Origin: JAMXLO01 sp963791495
GTDB lineage: Bacteria > Pseudomonadota > Alphaproteobacteria > Acetobacterales > Acetobacteraceae
Assembly (NCBI GenBank): GCA_963791495.1
Contig: CAWBST010000002.1
Span: forward strand, 62,001 to 126,000
Direction of reading: 5' to 3'
Length of the DNA stretch: 64,000 bases
Position numbers and translations under genes: made by a program. Positions 37,007 to 46,541 of the stretch are shown piece by piece (positions within the stretch are counted from its first letter, which is position 1; each line of letters opens with the position of its first letter). Below the pieces are notes generated by a model. The model was not told where the DNA came from, did no database searches, and was given only the letters and a program-made list of their open reading frames with translations.

Positions 37007-39799
37007 GTGGAACAGCCAGCCAGCGCAGAGACGCTCCACACCACCAAAACGCCGCGCCGCCCCCATGCCAAACGGAGGCTCGCCAGACGTGTGATCGAGC
37101 GTGCGCCGCCGGTGCTGGGCTGGCGTTCCAGCGACGCGGAAGAAATCGAGCGGCGGCGCTGGCGTGGCCGCACCGAAGTTGTCGGCGCCGAAACGCTCGA
37201 CGCGGCCGAGGGGCATTTCGGCACGTTCCGGGTGAGGTCCGCATCGGGCGGCAGCTATGACGTGGAGATAAGATCGCTCAGCGAGCCGCTGAATTCCTGC
37301 GGCTGCGCCGATCACCGTGTCAACGGCCTGGGCACCTGCAAGCATGTCGAGGGTGTCCTGGCCCGTCTGCGCCGGAGCGGTGTGCGGGCGTTCGTGGCGG
37401 CGACACGTGCTGGCAGCCCTCAGGTGGAATTCTTCCTGGCGCGCAATGGCGAAACCATCCCGCGGATCATGTGGCCGGCGGATTCCGAGATGTGTGCGAC
37501 CGTGCGCGCCGCTCTGTCGCCGTTCCTGACCGCCGATGGCGATCTTGCCGATACAAGGCCAGCCACGCTCGAAGCCGCCATGCAGGCGATCGACGCCGCC
37601 GACCCGGCGCTGCGGCGGCACCTCAGGGTGTCGCGTTATCTGGCGCCCTGGATTGCCGAGGCGAGGCGGCGGGCGGCACGCAACGAAAACCGGGAAGCAT
37701 TCCTGGCCGAAGTCGATGCCGGCCGGCAAACGTTCGAGGTGCTGCGCCATAAGCTGCTGCCATACCAGCGCGAGGGCATGCTGCATCTTACCTTCGGCGA
37801 GCGCGCCTTGCTGGCCGATGACATGGGCCTCGGCAAGACCATCCAGGCGATCGCGGCATGCGAACTGCTGCGCCGGTTGCGCGGCATCGGTCGTGTGCTG
37901 GTGGTGTGCCCGGCCTCGCTGAAAGGTGAATGGCAGGAGCAGATCGCCCGGTTCAGCGAAGCACCGACGCGGCTGATCAATGGCGCCCGGCCCGCCCGCC
38001 TGCACCAATACACCGAACCAGCGTTCTTTACGGTGGTGAACTACGAGCAAGTCGTCATCGATGCCGATGAGATCAATCGCCTGGTCAGGCCCGATGTCGT
38101 CATCCTCGATGAGGCGCAGCGGATCAAGAACTGGCACACCAAGACCGCGCGCGTGGTCAAGTCACTCGCGGCGCCGTATGCGTTCGTGTTGACCGGCACG
38201 CCGATCGAGAACCGCATCGATGAGATCTATTCCATCGTCCAGTTCCTGGACCCCGGGCTGCTGGGGCCGCTGTTCCGGTTCAACCGCGACTTCTATGAGC
38301 TGGACGAACGCGGGCGGCCGATCGGCTATCAGAACCTCGATGTCCTGATGCGGAAGTTGCAGCCGATCCTGCTGCGGCGACGCAAGAGCGACGTGGAGAC
38401 TGAGTTGCCAGGCCGCACAATCACCAACTACCTGGTCGGCATGGCCGAGGAGCAGCGGCTGCGGTATGAGGAATACCGGGGGCAAGCGGCACGAATAGCG
38501 GCGATCGCCAAGCGGCGGCCACTGACCCAGAAGGAATTCGAGCGCCTGCAACTGCTGCTCGCCTGCATGCGGATGCTGTGCGACACGCCGTACATCCTGG
38601 ACCGCGAGTGCCGGCTCAGCCCGAAGTTGGAGGAATTGGAGCGAATCCTTGCCGAATTGCTCGCCGACCCCGACCGCAAGGTGATCGTGTTCTCGGAATG
38701 GGAGCGCATGCTGACCCTGGTGCGCGAGCTGGCGACCGAGATGGGGCTCGAGTTCGCCTGGCACACCGGCTCGGTGCCGCAGCAGCGGCGGCGCGCGGAA
38801 ATCGCGCGGTTCAAGCAAGATCCCGATTGCCGGCTGTTCCTGTCGACCGACAGCGGCAGTGTCGGTCTCAACCTGCAGGCGGCAAGCGCCGTCATCAACC
38901 TTGATCTGCCGTGGAACCCCGCCAAGCTGGAACAGCGCGTCGCACGTGCGTGGCGGAAGAACCAGTTCCGCACGGTGGACGTGATCAACCTGGTAACCGA
39001 GGACAGCATCGAACACACGATGTTGCATCTTCTGGCGCAAAAGCAGGCGCTGGCCGATGGTGTGCTGGACGGCACCGGCGACCTGACCAAGCTAAAGATG
39101 CCATCCGGTCGACAGGCGTTCGTCGACCGCATAGCGATGCTGATGGAGCCGCCGGTGGAGACCGCGGCGGAAGCGGTAAGGCCGCCGCCGGACCTGAGCC
39201 TGCGCGACGATCTGGTGGCGCGGCATGGCGACGCACTGTTGCTGCTGCAGGCGCGCAAGGCGGCGGACGGGCGCGAGGTGTTGTTGGTCGTGCTGGACGG
39301 CGATGCGGCCGCGGTTGCTGCCGAACGTGAGCGGCTGGCGGGTGAGGCCGAGGGGGATGCGCCGCGGATCGAGGTGCTGGATCGCGCAACCCACCAGACG
39401 ATTGAGCGCCTGACGGAGGCGGGGCTGCTGCACGCGACATCCGAGATGCAAAGTGAAATGGTGCGTTCTTCGCTTCTGGCTGATCCCGCCGAAGCGATTC
39501 GGCGCCAGCGCCTGGCGCAATGCACTGAGTGGCTGGGCGGCGCCGAACGCAAGCTGCGCATGGCGATGCTGTTGTCGCAGGGCGGCTTTGCCGAGGAGGC
39601 GATGCCGGCGCTGGGCGAATGCCTGGAGCTGGCACGGAACGCGCAGGCGATGATGCGTGGCGAGGCCGTCGCGGGGGATTTGCCGGGGCCTGGGGTGCCG
39701 CGTGTGGCCGAGGTTGTCGCTGAACCGGTGCAGCACTCGGTCGAGCAAATGTTGGCCGAGGTCCGCCGGAGCCTGGCGGAGGCTCAAGCGGCCGCATAG
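37007..39799 (+). CDS. SNF2-family helicase/ATPase with N-terminal SWIM zinc finger
   Basis: 930 aa from GTG 37007. A SWIM motif C98-x-C100-x10-C111-x-H113 precedes the SNF2 motor: D-D-M-G-L-G-K-T (271-278), D-E-A-Q (368-371), T-G-T-P-I-E-N, then helicase C with V-F-S-E-W-E-R-M, S-G-S-V-G-L-N-L-Q and R-x-x-R-A-W-R. About 260 residues beyond the motor form an Ala/Glu/Arg-rich helical tail with no recognised domain. SWIM fingers bind DNA or protein. RapA/HepA-like ATPases remodel nucleic-acid-protein complexes such as stalled RNA polymerase. The role here is unknown. Divergent from secA. Confidence 0.9.
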   Translation: MEQPASAETLHTTKTPRRPHAKRRLARRVIERAPPVLGWRSSDAEEIERRRWRGRTEVVGAETLDAAEGHFGTFRVRSASGGSYDVEIRSLSEPLNSCGCADHRVNGLGTCKHVEGVLARLRRSGVRAFVAATRAGSPQVEFFLARNGETIPRIMWPADSEMCATVRAALSPFLTADGDLADTRPATLEAAMQAIDAADPALRRHLRVSRYLAPWIAEARRRAARNENREAFLAEVDAGRQTFEVLRHKLLPYQREGMLHLTFGERALLADDMGLGKTIQAIAACELLRRLRGIGRVLVVCPASLKGEWQEQIARFSEAPTRLINGARPARLHQYTEPAFFTVVNYEQVVIDADEINRLVRPDVVILDEAQRIKNWHTKTARVVKSLAAPYAFVLTGTPIENRIDEIYSIVQFLDPGLLGPLFRFNRDFYELDERGRPIGYQNLDVLMRKLQPILLRRRKSDVETELPGRTITNYLVGMAEEQRLRYEEYRGQAARIAAIAKRRPLTQKEFERLQLLLACMRMLCDTPYILDRECRLSPKLEELERILAELLADPDRKVIVFSEWERMLTLVRELATEMGLEFAWHTGSVPQQRRRAEIARFKQDPDCRLFLSTDSGSVGLNLQAASAVINLDLPWNPAKLEQRVARAWRKNQFRTVDVINLVTEDSIEHTMLHLLAQKQALADGVLDGTGDLTKLKMPSGRQAFVDRIAMLMEPPVETAAEAVRPPPDLSLRDDLVARHGDALLLLQARKAADGREVLLVVLDGDAAAVAAERERLAGEAEGDAPRIEVLDRATHQTIERLTEAGLLHATSEMQSEMVRSSLLADPAEAIRRQRLAQCTEWLGGAERKLRMAMLLSQGGFAEEAMPALGECLELARNAQAMMRGEAVAGDLPGPGVPRVAEVVAEPVQHSVEQMLAEVRRSLAEAQAAA

Positions 39800-39898
39800 T
39801 GGAGCGCTCGGGTCAACGCCGCTGCCGTGCAGTGGCGTCCCTTGTCGCGCTGGACCGCTTCGACCATGATCCGGGCTCTCCTAAGAACAGGTGATTTG

Positions 39899-40786
39899 AT
39901 GTCGCGAGCGAGCATTGCTGCGCATTTGACCGCCGCCACATTCTGCACCGCGTTGTTTGGCGGCGGCGCACTGGCGGAGGGAACGCAAACCGCCGACCCT
40001 GTCGTGGCGAAGGTCGACGGCCAGGCGATCCATCTCAGCGACCTGAAGGATGCCATCCAGGGACTGCCCGAGAACGTGCGCGGCATGCCCTCCCAGACGC
40101 TGTATCCGATGCTGCTCGATCAGATGATCGACGGTCGTGCGTTGATCGCCGAGGCGCGGAAGTCGGGCCTGGACAAGGACCCGACCGTGCAGCGTCAGGT
40201 CGCCGCCGCGGAGGACCGTGCGTTGCAGACTGCGGTGTTGAGCAAGGAGGTCGGGCCGTCAGTCACCGATGAGGCAGTGCATGCCCGTTACGAGCAGGAC
40301 GTCGTCGGCAAGCCGGGCGAGGACGAGGTGCACGCCAAGCACATCCTGGTGAGCAGCGAAGCGGAGGCCAAGAAGATCATCGCGCAGCTCAAGGGCGGCG
40401 CCGACTTCGCCACGCTGGCGAAACAGAACAGCAAGGATCCCAGCGGGGCGCAACAGGGCGGCGATCTCGGCTTCTTCAAGAAGGACGAGATGGTGCCGGA
40501 GTTTGCGACTGCGGCCTTCGCGCTGCAGCCTGGACAGGTGTCGCCGGACCCGGTGCACAGCCAGTTCGGCTGGCACGTCATCCTGGTGGTGGAGCGCCGC
40601 CGCGCTGAGCCGCCCAGTTTCGACAAGGCACGTGACGAACTGCGCCAGAAGATGATCCAGGAGGGTGTGCAAAAGGTGGTGGCGAAGGCTCGCGCCGCGG
40701 CGTCCGTCGAGAAATTCAATCTTGATGGGTCGCAGGTTCGCCCGACCGACACCGCCGAACCCCCGCCCGCCCCAACCAAGCAGTAG
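39899..40786 (+). CDS. periplasmic peptidyl-prolyl isomerase, parvulin (PpiC/SurA-like)
   Basis: 295 aa. ATG 39899 with AGGTGA upstream begins a signal peptide (H-L-T-A-A-T-F-C-T-A-L-F-G-G-G-A-L-A). A SurA-like helical N-domain (35-135) precedes a PPIC domain (about 140-235) with H-A-K-H-I-L-V, F-A-x-L-A-K-Q-N-S-K-D-P-S and G-G-D-L-G-F-F. The tail is Pro-rich. It should help fold outer-membrane or periplasmic proteins. argJ follows 26 bp later, an arrangement seen in other alphaproteobacteria, where secA is also close. Confidence 0.92.
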   Translation: MSRASIAAHLTAATFCTALFGGGALAEGTQTADPVVAKVDGQAIHLSDLKDAIQGLPENVRGMPSQTLYPMLLDQMIDGRALIAEARKSGLDKDPTVQRQVAAAEDRALQTAVLSKEVGPSVTDEAVHARYEQDVVGKPGEDEVHAKHILVSSEAEAKKIIAQLKGGADFATLAKQNSKDPSGAQQGGDLGFFKKDEMVPEFATAAFALQPGQVSPDPVHSQFGWHVILVVERRRAEPPSFDKARDELRQKMIQEGVQKVVAKARAAASVEKFNLDGSQVRPTDTAEPPPAPTKQ

Positions 40787-40812
40787 ATCAGCTCAGTCTC
40801 GAGGAAACGCTT

Positions 40813-42042
40813 ATGGCCACGCCTGTCTCTCCGCTTGCCGTTCCGCTACCGGAATTGCCGCCGCTCGCCGGCGTGCGCCTGGGAGCTATAGCGGCCGGTA
40901 TTCGCTATCAGGGGCGCAACGACCTGGTGATGATAGAGCTGGCCGCGGGCACGACCGTCGCCGGTGTGTTCACCTCCAGCAAGTGTCCTGGCGCGCCGGT
41001 GGACTGGTGCCGTGCCTCGCTCGCCGGGGGCAAGGCGCGCGCGGTGGTGGTGAATGCCGGCAATGCCAATGTGTTTACCGGCAAGGCTGGGCGTAACGCC
41101 TGTGCCGCAAGCGCGGCCGCGGCGGCGAAGCTGGTTGGCTGTCCGGCGAAGCAAGTGTTCCTTGCCTCGACTGGCGTGATCGGTGAGGTGCTGCCGCATG
41201 AGAAGCTGGTGGCGGCGTTGCCCGCGCTCCACGCCGAATTGCGCGACGATGCCTGGGAGCATGCCGCGCGCGGCATCATGACCACGGACACCTTCCCCAA
41301 GAGTGCCACGCGCACCGCGCGGATCGGCGAGACCGAGGTGCGGATCAGCGGGTTCGCCAAGGGCAGCGGCATGATCCAGCCTGACATGGCGACGATGCTG
41401 TGCTTCGTGTTCACCGACGCGAAGCTGCCGGCTGACGCAATGCAGGCACTGCTGAAGAAGGGTGTCGACGTCAGCTTCAATTGCACGACGGTCGACTCGG
41501 ACACCTCGACTTCAGACACCGTGCTGCTGTTCGCCACCGGCCAGGCCAAGCATCCGCGCGTGCCGGCGGAAGGTGGGAGCATGCTGGCCGATTTCGCGCG
41601 TGCGCTGAATGCGGTGCTGCTCGATCTGGCGTTGCAGGTCGTACGCGACGGGGAGGGAGCGCAGAAGCTGGTGCGTGTCGATGTCACCGGCGCCACGACG
41701 GCGCGATCGGCAAAGCGCATCGGACTTGCGGTGGCGAACTCACCGCTGGTCAAGACTGCGATCGCCGGCGAGGACGCCAACTGGGGCCGCATCGTCATGG
41801 CAGTCGGCAAGGCCGGTGAGCAGGCCGACCGCGACAAGTTATCGGTCGGCGTGGGCGGCGTGTGGATGGCGCGCAACGGGGGCGTGGTGCCCGGCTACGA
41901 TGAGGCACCGGTGGTGCAGCACATGAAGGGGCGCGAAGTGGAGATCGCCATCGATCTCGGGCTCGGTCGTGGCAAGGCCACAGTTTGGACCTGCGATCTC
42001 ACGCACGGCTACATCGACATCAACGGCTCGTATCGAAGCTGA
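40813..42042 (+). CDS. argJ: bifunctional glutamate N-acetyltransferase / amino-acid N-acetyltransferase
   Basis: 409-aa ornithine acetyltransferase of arginine synthesis. It moves acetyl groups from N-acetylornithine to glutamate and may also use acetyl-CoA. It is made as a proenzyme that self-cleaves before Thr194 in K-G-S-G-M-I-Q-P-D-M-A-T194-M-L. Also seen: N-A-G-N-A-N, A-S-T-G-V-I-G and G-E-D-A-N-W-G-R. Cytoplasmic. Follows the parvulin gene in the same direction and converges with the small gene at 42051. Confidence 0.96.
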   Translation: MATPVSPLAVPLPELPPLAGVRLGAIAAGIRYQGRNDLVMIELAAGTTVAGVFTSSKCPGAPVDWCRASLAGGKARAVVVNAGNANVFTGKAGRNACAASAAAAAKLVGCPAKQVFLASTGVIGEVLPHEKLVAALPALHAELRDDAWEHAARGIMTTDTFPKSATRTARIGETEVRISGFAKGSGMIQPDMATMLCFVFTDAKLPADAMQALLKKGVDVSFNCTTVDSDTSTSDTVLLFATGQAKHPRVPAEGGSMLADFARALNAVLLDLALQVVRDGEGAQKLVRVDVTGATTARSAKRIGLAVANSPLVKTAIAGEDANWGRIVMAVGKAGEQADRDKLSVGVGGVWMARNGGVVPGYDEAPVVQHMKGREVEIAIDLGLGRGKATVWTCDLTHGYIDINGSYRS

Positions 42043-42050
42043 GACTCCGG

Positions 42051-42365
42051 CTAGGAACGGGCCGGAATCAGGTTCTCGAGTGCATCGGCGACGGAAGCAA
42101 AGTGGCAACTTCGGCCGATCAGTGGCTGCACCACGATCTCGGCAGCTCCGCGCCAGACAATCCAACGCCTGAGCTGACTGTCGCGTCCGTAGAAGGCGAT
42201 GACCTCTTCGTATTCCTCGCCCTCGACGCAGTGATCCAACTCGACGACCATCTGCACATCGTGGAAGTCCGCCCAACCTTGCAGCAGCATGAGATCAGCG
42301 ATCTCGAAGGCGAGACCGGTAGGAACGTTTGGGTTGATCCGGTGCGATTTCATCACGAACTCCAA
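42051..42365 (-). CDS. hypothetical protein
   Basis: 104 aa with a mixed alpha/beta look and no signal peptide. The central segment is acidic (V-E-L-D-H-C-V-E-G-E-E-Y-E-E-V-I-A-F-Y-G). It contains R-R-W-I-V-W-R, a possible nucleic-acid- or protein-binding patch. Two starts are possible (42365 or Met5 at 42353). Codon use matches the neighbours. No family recognised. Confidence 0.6.
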   Translation of the reverse strand: MEFVMKSHRINPNVPTGLAFEIADLMLLQGWADFHDVQMVVELDHCVEGEEYEEVIAFYGRDSQLRRWIVWRGAAEIVVQPLIGRSCHFASVADALENLIPARS

Positions 42366-42640
42366 TCTGGCGAGCCGCTGGACTTCACGTCTCCGTGATC
42401 TGTGTGCTCACGATGCTGTGAATGCAAGTATTGTAATTGAGACTCTCACGATTCTTCGATCGGTGCTATTGTGTTCCGAGAAGCCGCGCCAGAAATCTCG
42501 GGTAACACATTGAATTTGAGTGCCAAATCCGCAGATGCGGACGCGTAACATCGTGCTCATTTTGCTTGCAAATACGATATGTAATTGGTCCGGATTCGTG
42601 ATGGATCGGGCACTGAATGAAATTTCACCTGCTCTTCATG
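42366..42640. other. AT-richer intergenic gap with a small hairpin
   Basis: The 275-bp spacer upstream of the leftward hypothetical gene and downstream of panE is clearly AT-richer than its surroundings. TCCGC-AGAT-GCGGA at 42528-42541 is a perfect 5-bp hairpin. No coding frame on either strand has a plausible ribosome site. It probably holds the promoter of the 42365 gene; nothing more can be supported. Confidence 0.4.
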
Positions 42641-43561
42641 TCACCGAGCGCCGTCGACATACAGCGCAAGGATATCCGCAACAGCGCGATTGAGCGGAGT
42701 TGGCACGCCGGTTCGCTTGCCGAGTTCGACCACCGCACCGCTCAGCCACGGCAGTTCGAGGCGGTTGCCGCGAGCCAGGTCGCCCTGCATCGATGCGGTC
42801 ATCTGCGGTGGCAACGTTTCTACGAACGCCATGCGCTGTTCAACGAAGTCGTCCGCCAAGTTTACGCCGAGAGCGCGGCCGACCGCGACCACCTCGCGCG
42901 TGATATCCACCAGGAAAGCGCGCGCCTGCGGATTGGCGCGTATCGCGCCGATGGTCGAGCGCATGCTGGCCGTGCAGGCTGACATCGGTACCAGGAACGC
43001 GAACTTCTGCCAGATCGCGAGGTTGATGTTCTCGGCGATCTCGGCGTCGATTCCTGCGGCCGTGCAGGCGTCCAGCAAGGCCTCGACGCGTGAGCTCCGC
43101 GTGTTGTCGAGTTCACCGAAGATGAGCTTTGCCATTGTGCCGGTGTGTCGGATGACGCCGGGGCTGGCGATCACCACGCCGATCTGGCCGACACCGCCGA
43201 TCACCGCCTCGCGCCCCAGAATGCTTGTCAGCACATCATCCTTGCTGACGCCGTTCTGGAACGACACCACCGCGGTACCTGGCCGCACCAGCGGCCTGAC
43301 CGCTTCGGCCGCGGCCTCGGTGTCCCACAGCTTCACTGCGATCATCACCACATCCGCGGGCGACAGCGTCCCGGGATCATCGGTCGCCACCACGTCGCGC
43401 AGATGCAGATTGCCCAGTGCGCTCTCCACTCGCAGCCCGTGCTCGCGGATTGCCGTAAGATGTGCGCCGCGCGCGATGAAGGCGACGTCGTTGCCCGCCG
43501 CCGCAAGTCGCGCCCCGAAATAGCCGCCGAGCCCGCCGGCCCCCATGATCACAATACGCAT
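42641..43561 (-). CDS. panE: 2-dehydropantoate 2-reductase (ketopantoate reductase family)
   Basis: 306-aa NADPH-dependent reductase. G7-A-G-G-L-G-G is the Rossmann motif. A-V-K-L-W-D-T, S-F-Q-N-G-V-S, the catalytic-Lys helix N-x-x-I-A-I-W-Q-K-F-A-F-L-V-P, and L-P-P-Q-M-T-A-S-M-Q-x-D follow in family order. It reduces ketopantoate to pantoate for CoA synthesis, though ApbA-fold paralogues with other substrates are common. No other pan genes lie nearby, so the pantothenate role is probable, not certain. Confidence 0.88.
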   Translation of the reverse strand: MRIVIMGAGGLGGYFGARLAAAGNDVAFIARGAHLTAIREHGLRVESALGNLHLRDVVATDDPGTLSPADVVMIAVKLWDTEAAAEAVRPLVRPGTAVVSFQNGVSKDDVLTSILGREAVIGGVGQIGVVIASPGVIRHTGTMAKLIFGELDNTRSSRVEALLDACTAAGIDAEIAENINLAIWQKFAFLVPMSACTASMRSTIGAIRANPQARAFLVDITREVVAVGRALGVNLADDFVEQRMAFVETLPPQMTASMQGDLARGNRLELPWLSGAVVELGKRTGVPTPLNRAVADILALYVDGAR

Positions 43562-43641
43562 GTAAGCGATTGAGCGGATCGGATGCGCATCGTCAAGAGT
43601 CAGGCGCGCCCGGCTGGCCTACGCGATGTGAACCTGTTGCA

Positions 43642-43851
43642 TTATCGGCCCGCGGCTTCGGTCATGGGAAACGGTCCCGCCACATGCGGCCTTGCGTAGT
43701 GCCTGACGAGCTGTGTCCCGCCGACTATCAACGACAGCGCGACGATCGCGAATAGCAGTGTCCTGTCGGTGAGCCTGTCGCGCGGCGAGCGCTCCGCGTA
43801 CCAGAACTGCTGGTACCACGACTTGTGCGGCTGCCGAACGGCGATCGCCAT
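43642..43851 (-). CDS. small single-pass membrane protein
   Basis: 69 aa from ATG 43851 with a strong GAGGGG site 4 nt upstream. The N-terminal 30 residues are charged and aromatic (W-Y-Q-Q-F-W-Y-A-E-R). One membrane helix follows (L-L-F-A-I-V-A-L-S-L-I-V-G-G-T-Q-L-V), then a short basic tail. A much longer frame in the same phase shadows the enoyl-CoA hydratase gene and is rejected. Unknown function; divergent from that gene by 69 bp. Confidence 0.6.
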   Translation of the reverse strand: MAIAVRQPHKSWYQQFWYAERSPRDRLTDRTLLFAIVALSLIVGGTQLVRHYARPHVAGPFPMTEAAGR

Positions 43852-43920
43852 TTGCCCCTCATTGGGTTCGCATACAGTATGGAACGGCACGGTGTGCGAA
43901 GCAATCGGTTGGAGGTGAGC

Positions 43921-44718
43921 ATGGCGTGGGTTGGCGTGCAGCGTGACGCGCGCGGGGTCGCGGTCGTGACAATCGACAATCCAACCAGGCTGAACACGCT
44001 GAACACACCGGTGATGACCGATCTCATCGCCGTGGTCGAGCGTCTCGGGGCCGACGAGACCCTGCGTGCCGTCGTGTTGCGTGGCGCCGGCGAACGCGCC
44101 TTCATCGGTGGGGCCGATATTGACGAGATGGCGGGGCTGGACCCGAGCAAGGCGCGCGCCTTCATCACGTTGGTGCATCGCTGCTGCGATGTGTTCCGCT
44201 GCCTGCCGGTGCCGGTGATCGCGCGGATTCAGGGTTATGTGTTTGGTGCCGGGGTCGAGGTTGCCGCGGCATGCGACATGCGTGTTGCGAGCACCGATGC
44301 GCAGTTCGGCATGCCGGAGGTGCGGCTCGGCATCCCCTCTGTCGTGGAGGCAGCGCTGTTGCCGCAGTTGATCGGTTGGGGACGCACGCGGCATTGGTTG
44401 CTGACCGGCGATGCGATTGACGCAACGACTGCGCATGCCTGGGGATTGATCGAGGAGGTCGTGCCCGCGGAACAACTTGATGCTGCGGTGGAGAAGCTGC
44501 TGGACTCGATCCTTGCGTCTGGTCCGCGGGCAATTCGGGCGCAGAAGGCGCTGATCACAGCTTGGGAGGATCTGCCGCTGCGCCAGGCTGTGCAGCGTGG
44601 CATCGACAGCTTCGCCATGGTGTGGGCGGCCGACGAGCCGCGCCGGATGATGCAGGATTTCCTGGTGCGGAGGCGCGAGCGTAAACTTGCCGCCGGACGG
44701 ACGGAGAAACCGCAATGA
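43921..44718 (+). CDS. enoyl-CoA hydratase/isomerase family protein
   Basis: 265-aa crotonase-fold enzyme from ATG 43921, behind a near-consensus GGAGGTGAGC. The oxyanion-hole segments are F-I-G-G-A-D-I (61-67) and G-Y-V-F-G-A-G (105-111). The two Glu positions of hydratases are present as Glu113 (G-V-E-V-A-A-A-C-D) and Glu133 (M-P-E-V-R-L-G-I-P-S), so hydration of a 2-enoyl-CoA is plausible. It overlaps the TPP-enzyme gene by 4 bp; the pair probably acts in one degradation pathway. Confidence 0.9.
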   Translation: MAWVGVQRDARGVAVVTIDNPTRLNTLNTPVMTDLIAVVERLGADETLRAVVLRGAGERAFIGGADIDEMAGLDPSKARAFITLVHRCCDVFRCLPVPVIARIQGYVFGAGVEVAAACDMRVASTDAQFGMPEVRLGIPSVVEAALLPQLIGWGRTRHWLLTGDAIDATTAHAWGLIEEVVPAEQLDAAVEKLLDSILASGPRAIRAQKALITAWEDLPLRQAVQRGIDSFAMVWAADEPRRMMQDFLVRRRERKLAAGRTEKPQ

Positions 44719-46397
44719 GTGAGGAAACAATCACCGGCGCCGAATGGCTGGCGCGTACGCTCGCAGCGAATGGCACGACGCATGTGTTCTTTATCAACTC
44801 GGTGCTGCGTCGGACGCTGATAGAACTTGGCACTCTCGGTGTCACACGCGTGCTGGCACACGCCGAGAAGTCCGCAGCCTATATGGCCGACGGCTACGCG
44901 CGCATTGCGGGGCGTCCGGGCATCTGTTTCGCGCAGTCGGTCGGCGCGGCAAACCTTGCAGCGGGACTGCAGGATGCATGGCTCGGCCACAGTCCGGTGA
45001 TCGCGATGACGGGGCGTGAGCCGCCATTCTATCATCATCGCAACACGTATCAGGAGATTCCGCATAGGCCGTTCTACGCATCGGTGACGAAGTTCTCGGC
45101 CGATGTCGATTCCGCCGCCGACCTGCCGCGTCTGCTGCGTCAGGCATGGCGCGAGGCGATGACAGGCTCGCCACGACCGGCGCATCTCGACCTGTACGGG
45201 CGATCGGCGAACCTCGTCGAGACCGGCACGTTGAGCGAACCAGCGGTTGTCGATGCTGCGCTGCAGTTGACCATGCCACCGTACCGGCCAACGCCGTCGG
45301 ACGACGAAATCGAACGTGCGGCGGCGAAGCTGCGTGCGGCAAAGCGGATCGTTATCGTCGCGGGTACTGGTGCTACTGCATCAGGCGCAGGTCCGGAACT
45401 GCTGGCGCTGGGCGAGGCACTGGCGGCGCCGATCGGCACCTCGCTCGGCGGACGTGGCCTGATACCGACGCAGCACCGCCTGTCGATTGGTTGCCCAGGA
45501 AACTATGCCGCGCCGCCTGCCAACCAGATCGTGCACGAGGCCGATCTTGTGCTGTTCGTCGGCTGCCACACAGGTGATCAGGTTACGCACACCTGGCGAA
45601 TTCCGCCGCTCGAGACAGAGGTTGTGCAGATCGATATCGATCCGCTCGAATTGGGCCGCAGCTATCCGAACACACTGGGCCTGATGGGCGATCCGAAGGC
45701 GACGCTGGTGAAGCTGAGCGCGGCGATCGGCACCCCCACGCGCGACGCTTCGTTCGCCGACCGTGCCGCCGGCATGGTTGCGGCCTGGCGCGAAGAACGC
45801 GCGCCGCGGCTTACCAGCAATGCCGCGCCGATCCTGCCTGATCGGCTCTGCGCCGAAATCACCCGCGCACTGCCCGAGGATGGCATCCTCGTCGCGGACA
45901 CCGGCTACTCAGGCATCTGGACTTCGACGCTGATCGAGCTGAACGGTACGACGCAGACCTATCTGCGTGCAGCGGGATCGCTCGGCTGGTCATTCCCAGC
46001 CGCACTGGGTGCGAAATGCGCGGCAGGCAAGCGCAAGGTGATCTGCTGGTCCGGGGATGGTGCGATCTACTATCACCTGACGGAGCTGGAAACGGCGCGC
46101 CGGCGCGGCATCGCCGTCGTGCTGGTGATCAACAACAACTCAGGCTTCGGGCAAGGCTGGCCGAACATTCAACGCCAGCAGGGCAACAGGCCGGGCGACG
46201 TACGCGATCTGATCCGGTTCGGCCCGACCAACTTCGCAGACGTTGCGCGTGTGTTTGGCCTGCGCGGCATCCGGGTGGAGGAGCCGTCGCAGATTGCGCC
46301 GGCCCTGAAGGAGGCGTTGGCGTCCGATGAGACGGTGGTGGTCGATGTCAACACAGACATCGATGCGCGCGCCCCTGAACCGTGGCTGCCGGGCTGA
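44715..46397 (+). CDS. thiamine diphosphate-dependent enzyme, acetolactate synthase large-subunit-like
   Basis: 560 aa with the three domains of the POX/AHAS family. Glu51 in H-A-E-K-S-A-A-Y-M-A-D-G-Y-A-R activates the cofactor. The TPP-Mg motif starts at G-D-G (447-449) and ends N-N-N-S-G-F-G-Q. The segment after the catalytic Glu matches oxalyl-CoA decarboxylase, sulfoacetaldehyde acetyltransferase and ALS-like paralogues. No small regulatory subunit follows, so it is probably not the branched-chain AHAS. Translationally coupled to the enoyl-CoA hydratase (ATGA). The exact 2-oxo acid is unknown. Confidence 0.88.
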   Translation: MSEETITGAEWLARTLAANGTTHVFFINSVLRRTLIELGTLGVTRVLAHAEKSAAYMADGYARIAGRPGICFAQSVGAANLAAGLQDAWLGHSPVIAMTGREPPFYHHRNTYQEIPHRPFYASVTKFSADVDSAADLPRLLRQAWREAMTGSPRPAHLDLYGRSANLVETGTLSEPAVVDAALQLTMPPYRPTPSDDEIERAAAKLRAAKRIVIVAGTGATASGAGPELLALGEALAAPIGTSLGGRGLIPTQHRLSIGCPGNYAAPPANQIVHEADLVLFVGCHTGDQVTHTWRIPPLETEVVQIDIDPLELGRSYPNTLGLMGDPKATLVKLSAAIGTPTRDASFADRAAGMVAAWREERAPRLTSNAAPILPDRLCAEITRALPEDGILVADTGYSGIWTSTLIELNGTTQTYLRAAGSLGWSFPAALGAKCAAGKRKVICWSGDGAIYYHLTELETARRRGIAVVLVINNNSGFGQGWPNIQRQQGNRPGDVRDLIRFGPTNFADVARVFGLRGIRVEEPSQIAPALKEALASDETVVVDVNTDIDARAPEPWLPG

Positions 46398-46409
46398 GGG
46401 TTCAAGCGC

Positions 46410-46527
46410 ACCTCTCCCGCTCGCGGGAGAGGTCGGCGCGAAGCGCCGGGTGAGGGTGCCGGTTGCTGCTTGTAGACCCTCACCCGTCGCGCTGCGCGCA
46501 ACGACCTCTCCCGCAAGCGGGAGAGGT
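46410..46527. repeat. pair of inverted REP-like elements (family A) between convergent genes
   Basis: ACCTCTCCCG-CTCG-CGGGAGAGGT (46410-46433) is followed by GGCGC-GAA-GCGCC and GGGTGAGGGT. An inverted copy follows: ACCCTCACCC and ACCTCTCCCG-CAAG-CGGGAGAGGT (46504-46527). The two copies can also pair with each other into one long stem. Likely doubles as a terminator for both convergent genes. Confidence 0.88.
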
Positions 46528-46541
46528 GAAGCAATTCCGCT

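Noticed and set aside
43852..44730. Upstream extension of the small membrane protein
   Set aside because: Antisense to enoyl-CoA hydratase; the ATG at 43851 has a strong GAGGGG site.
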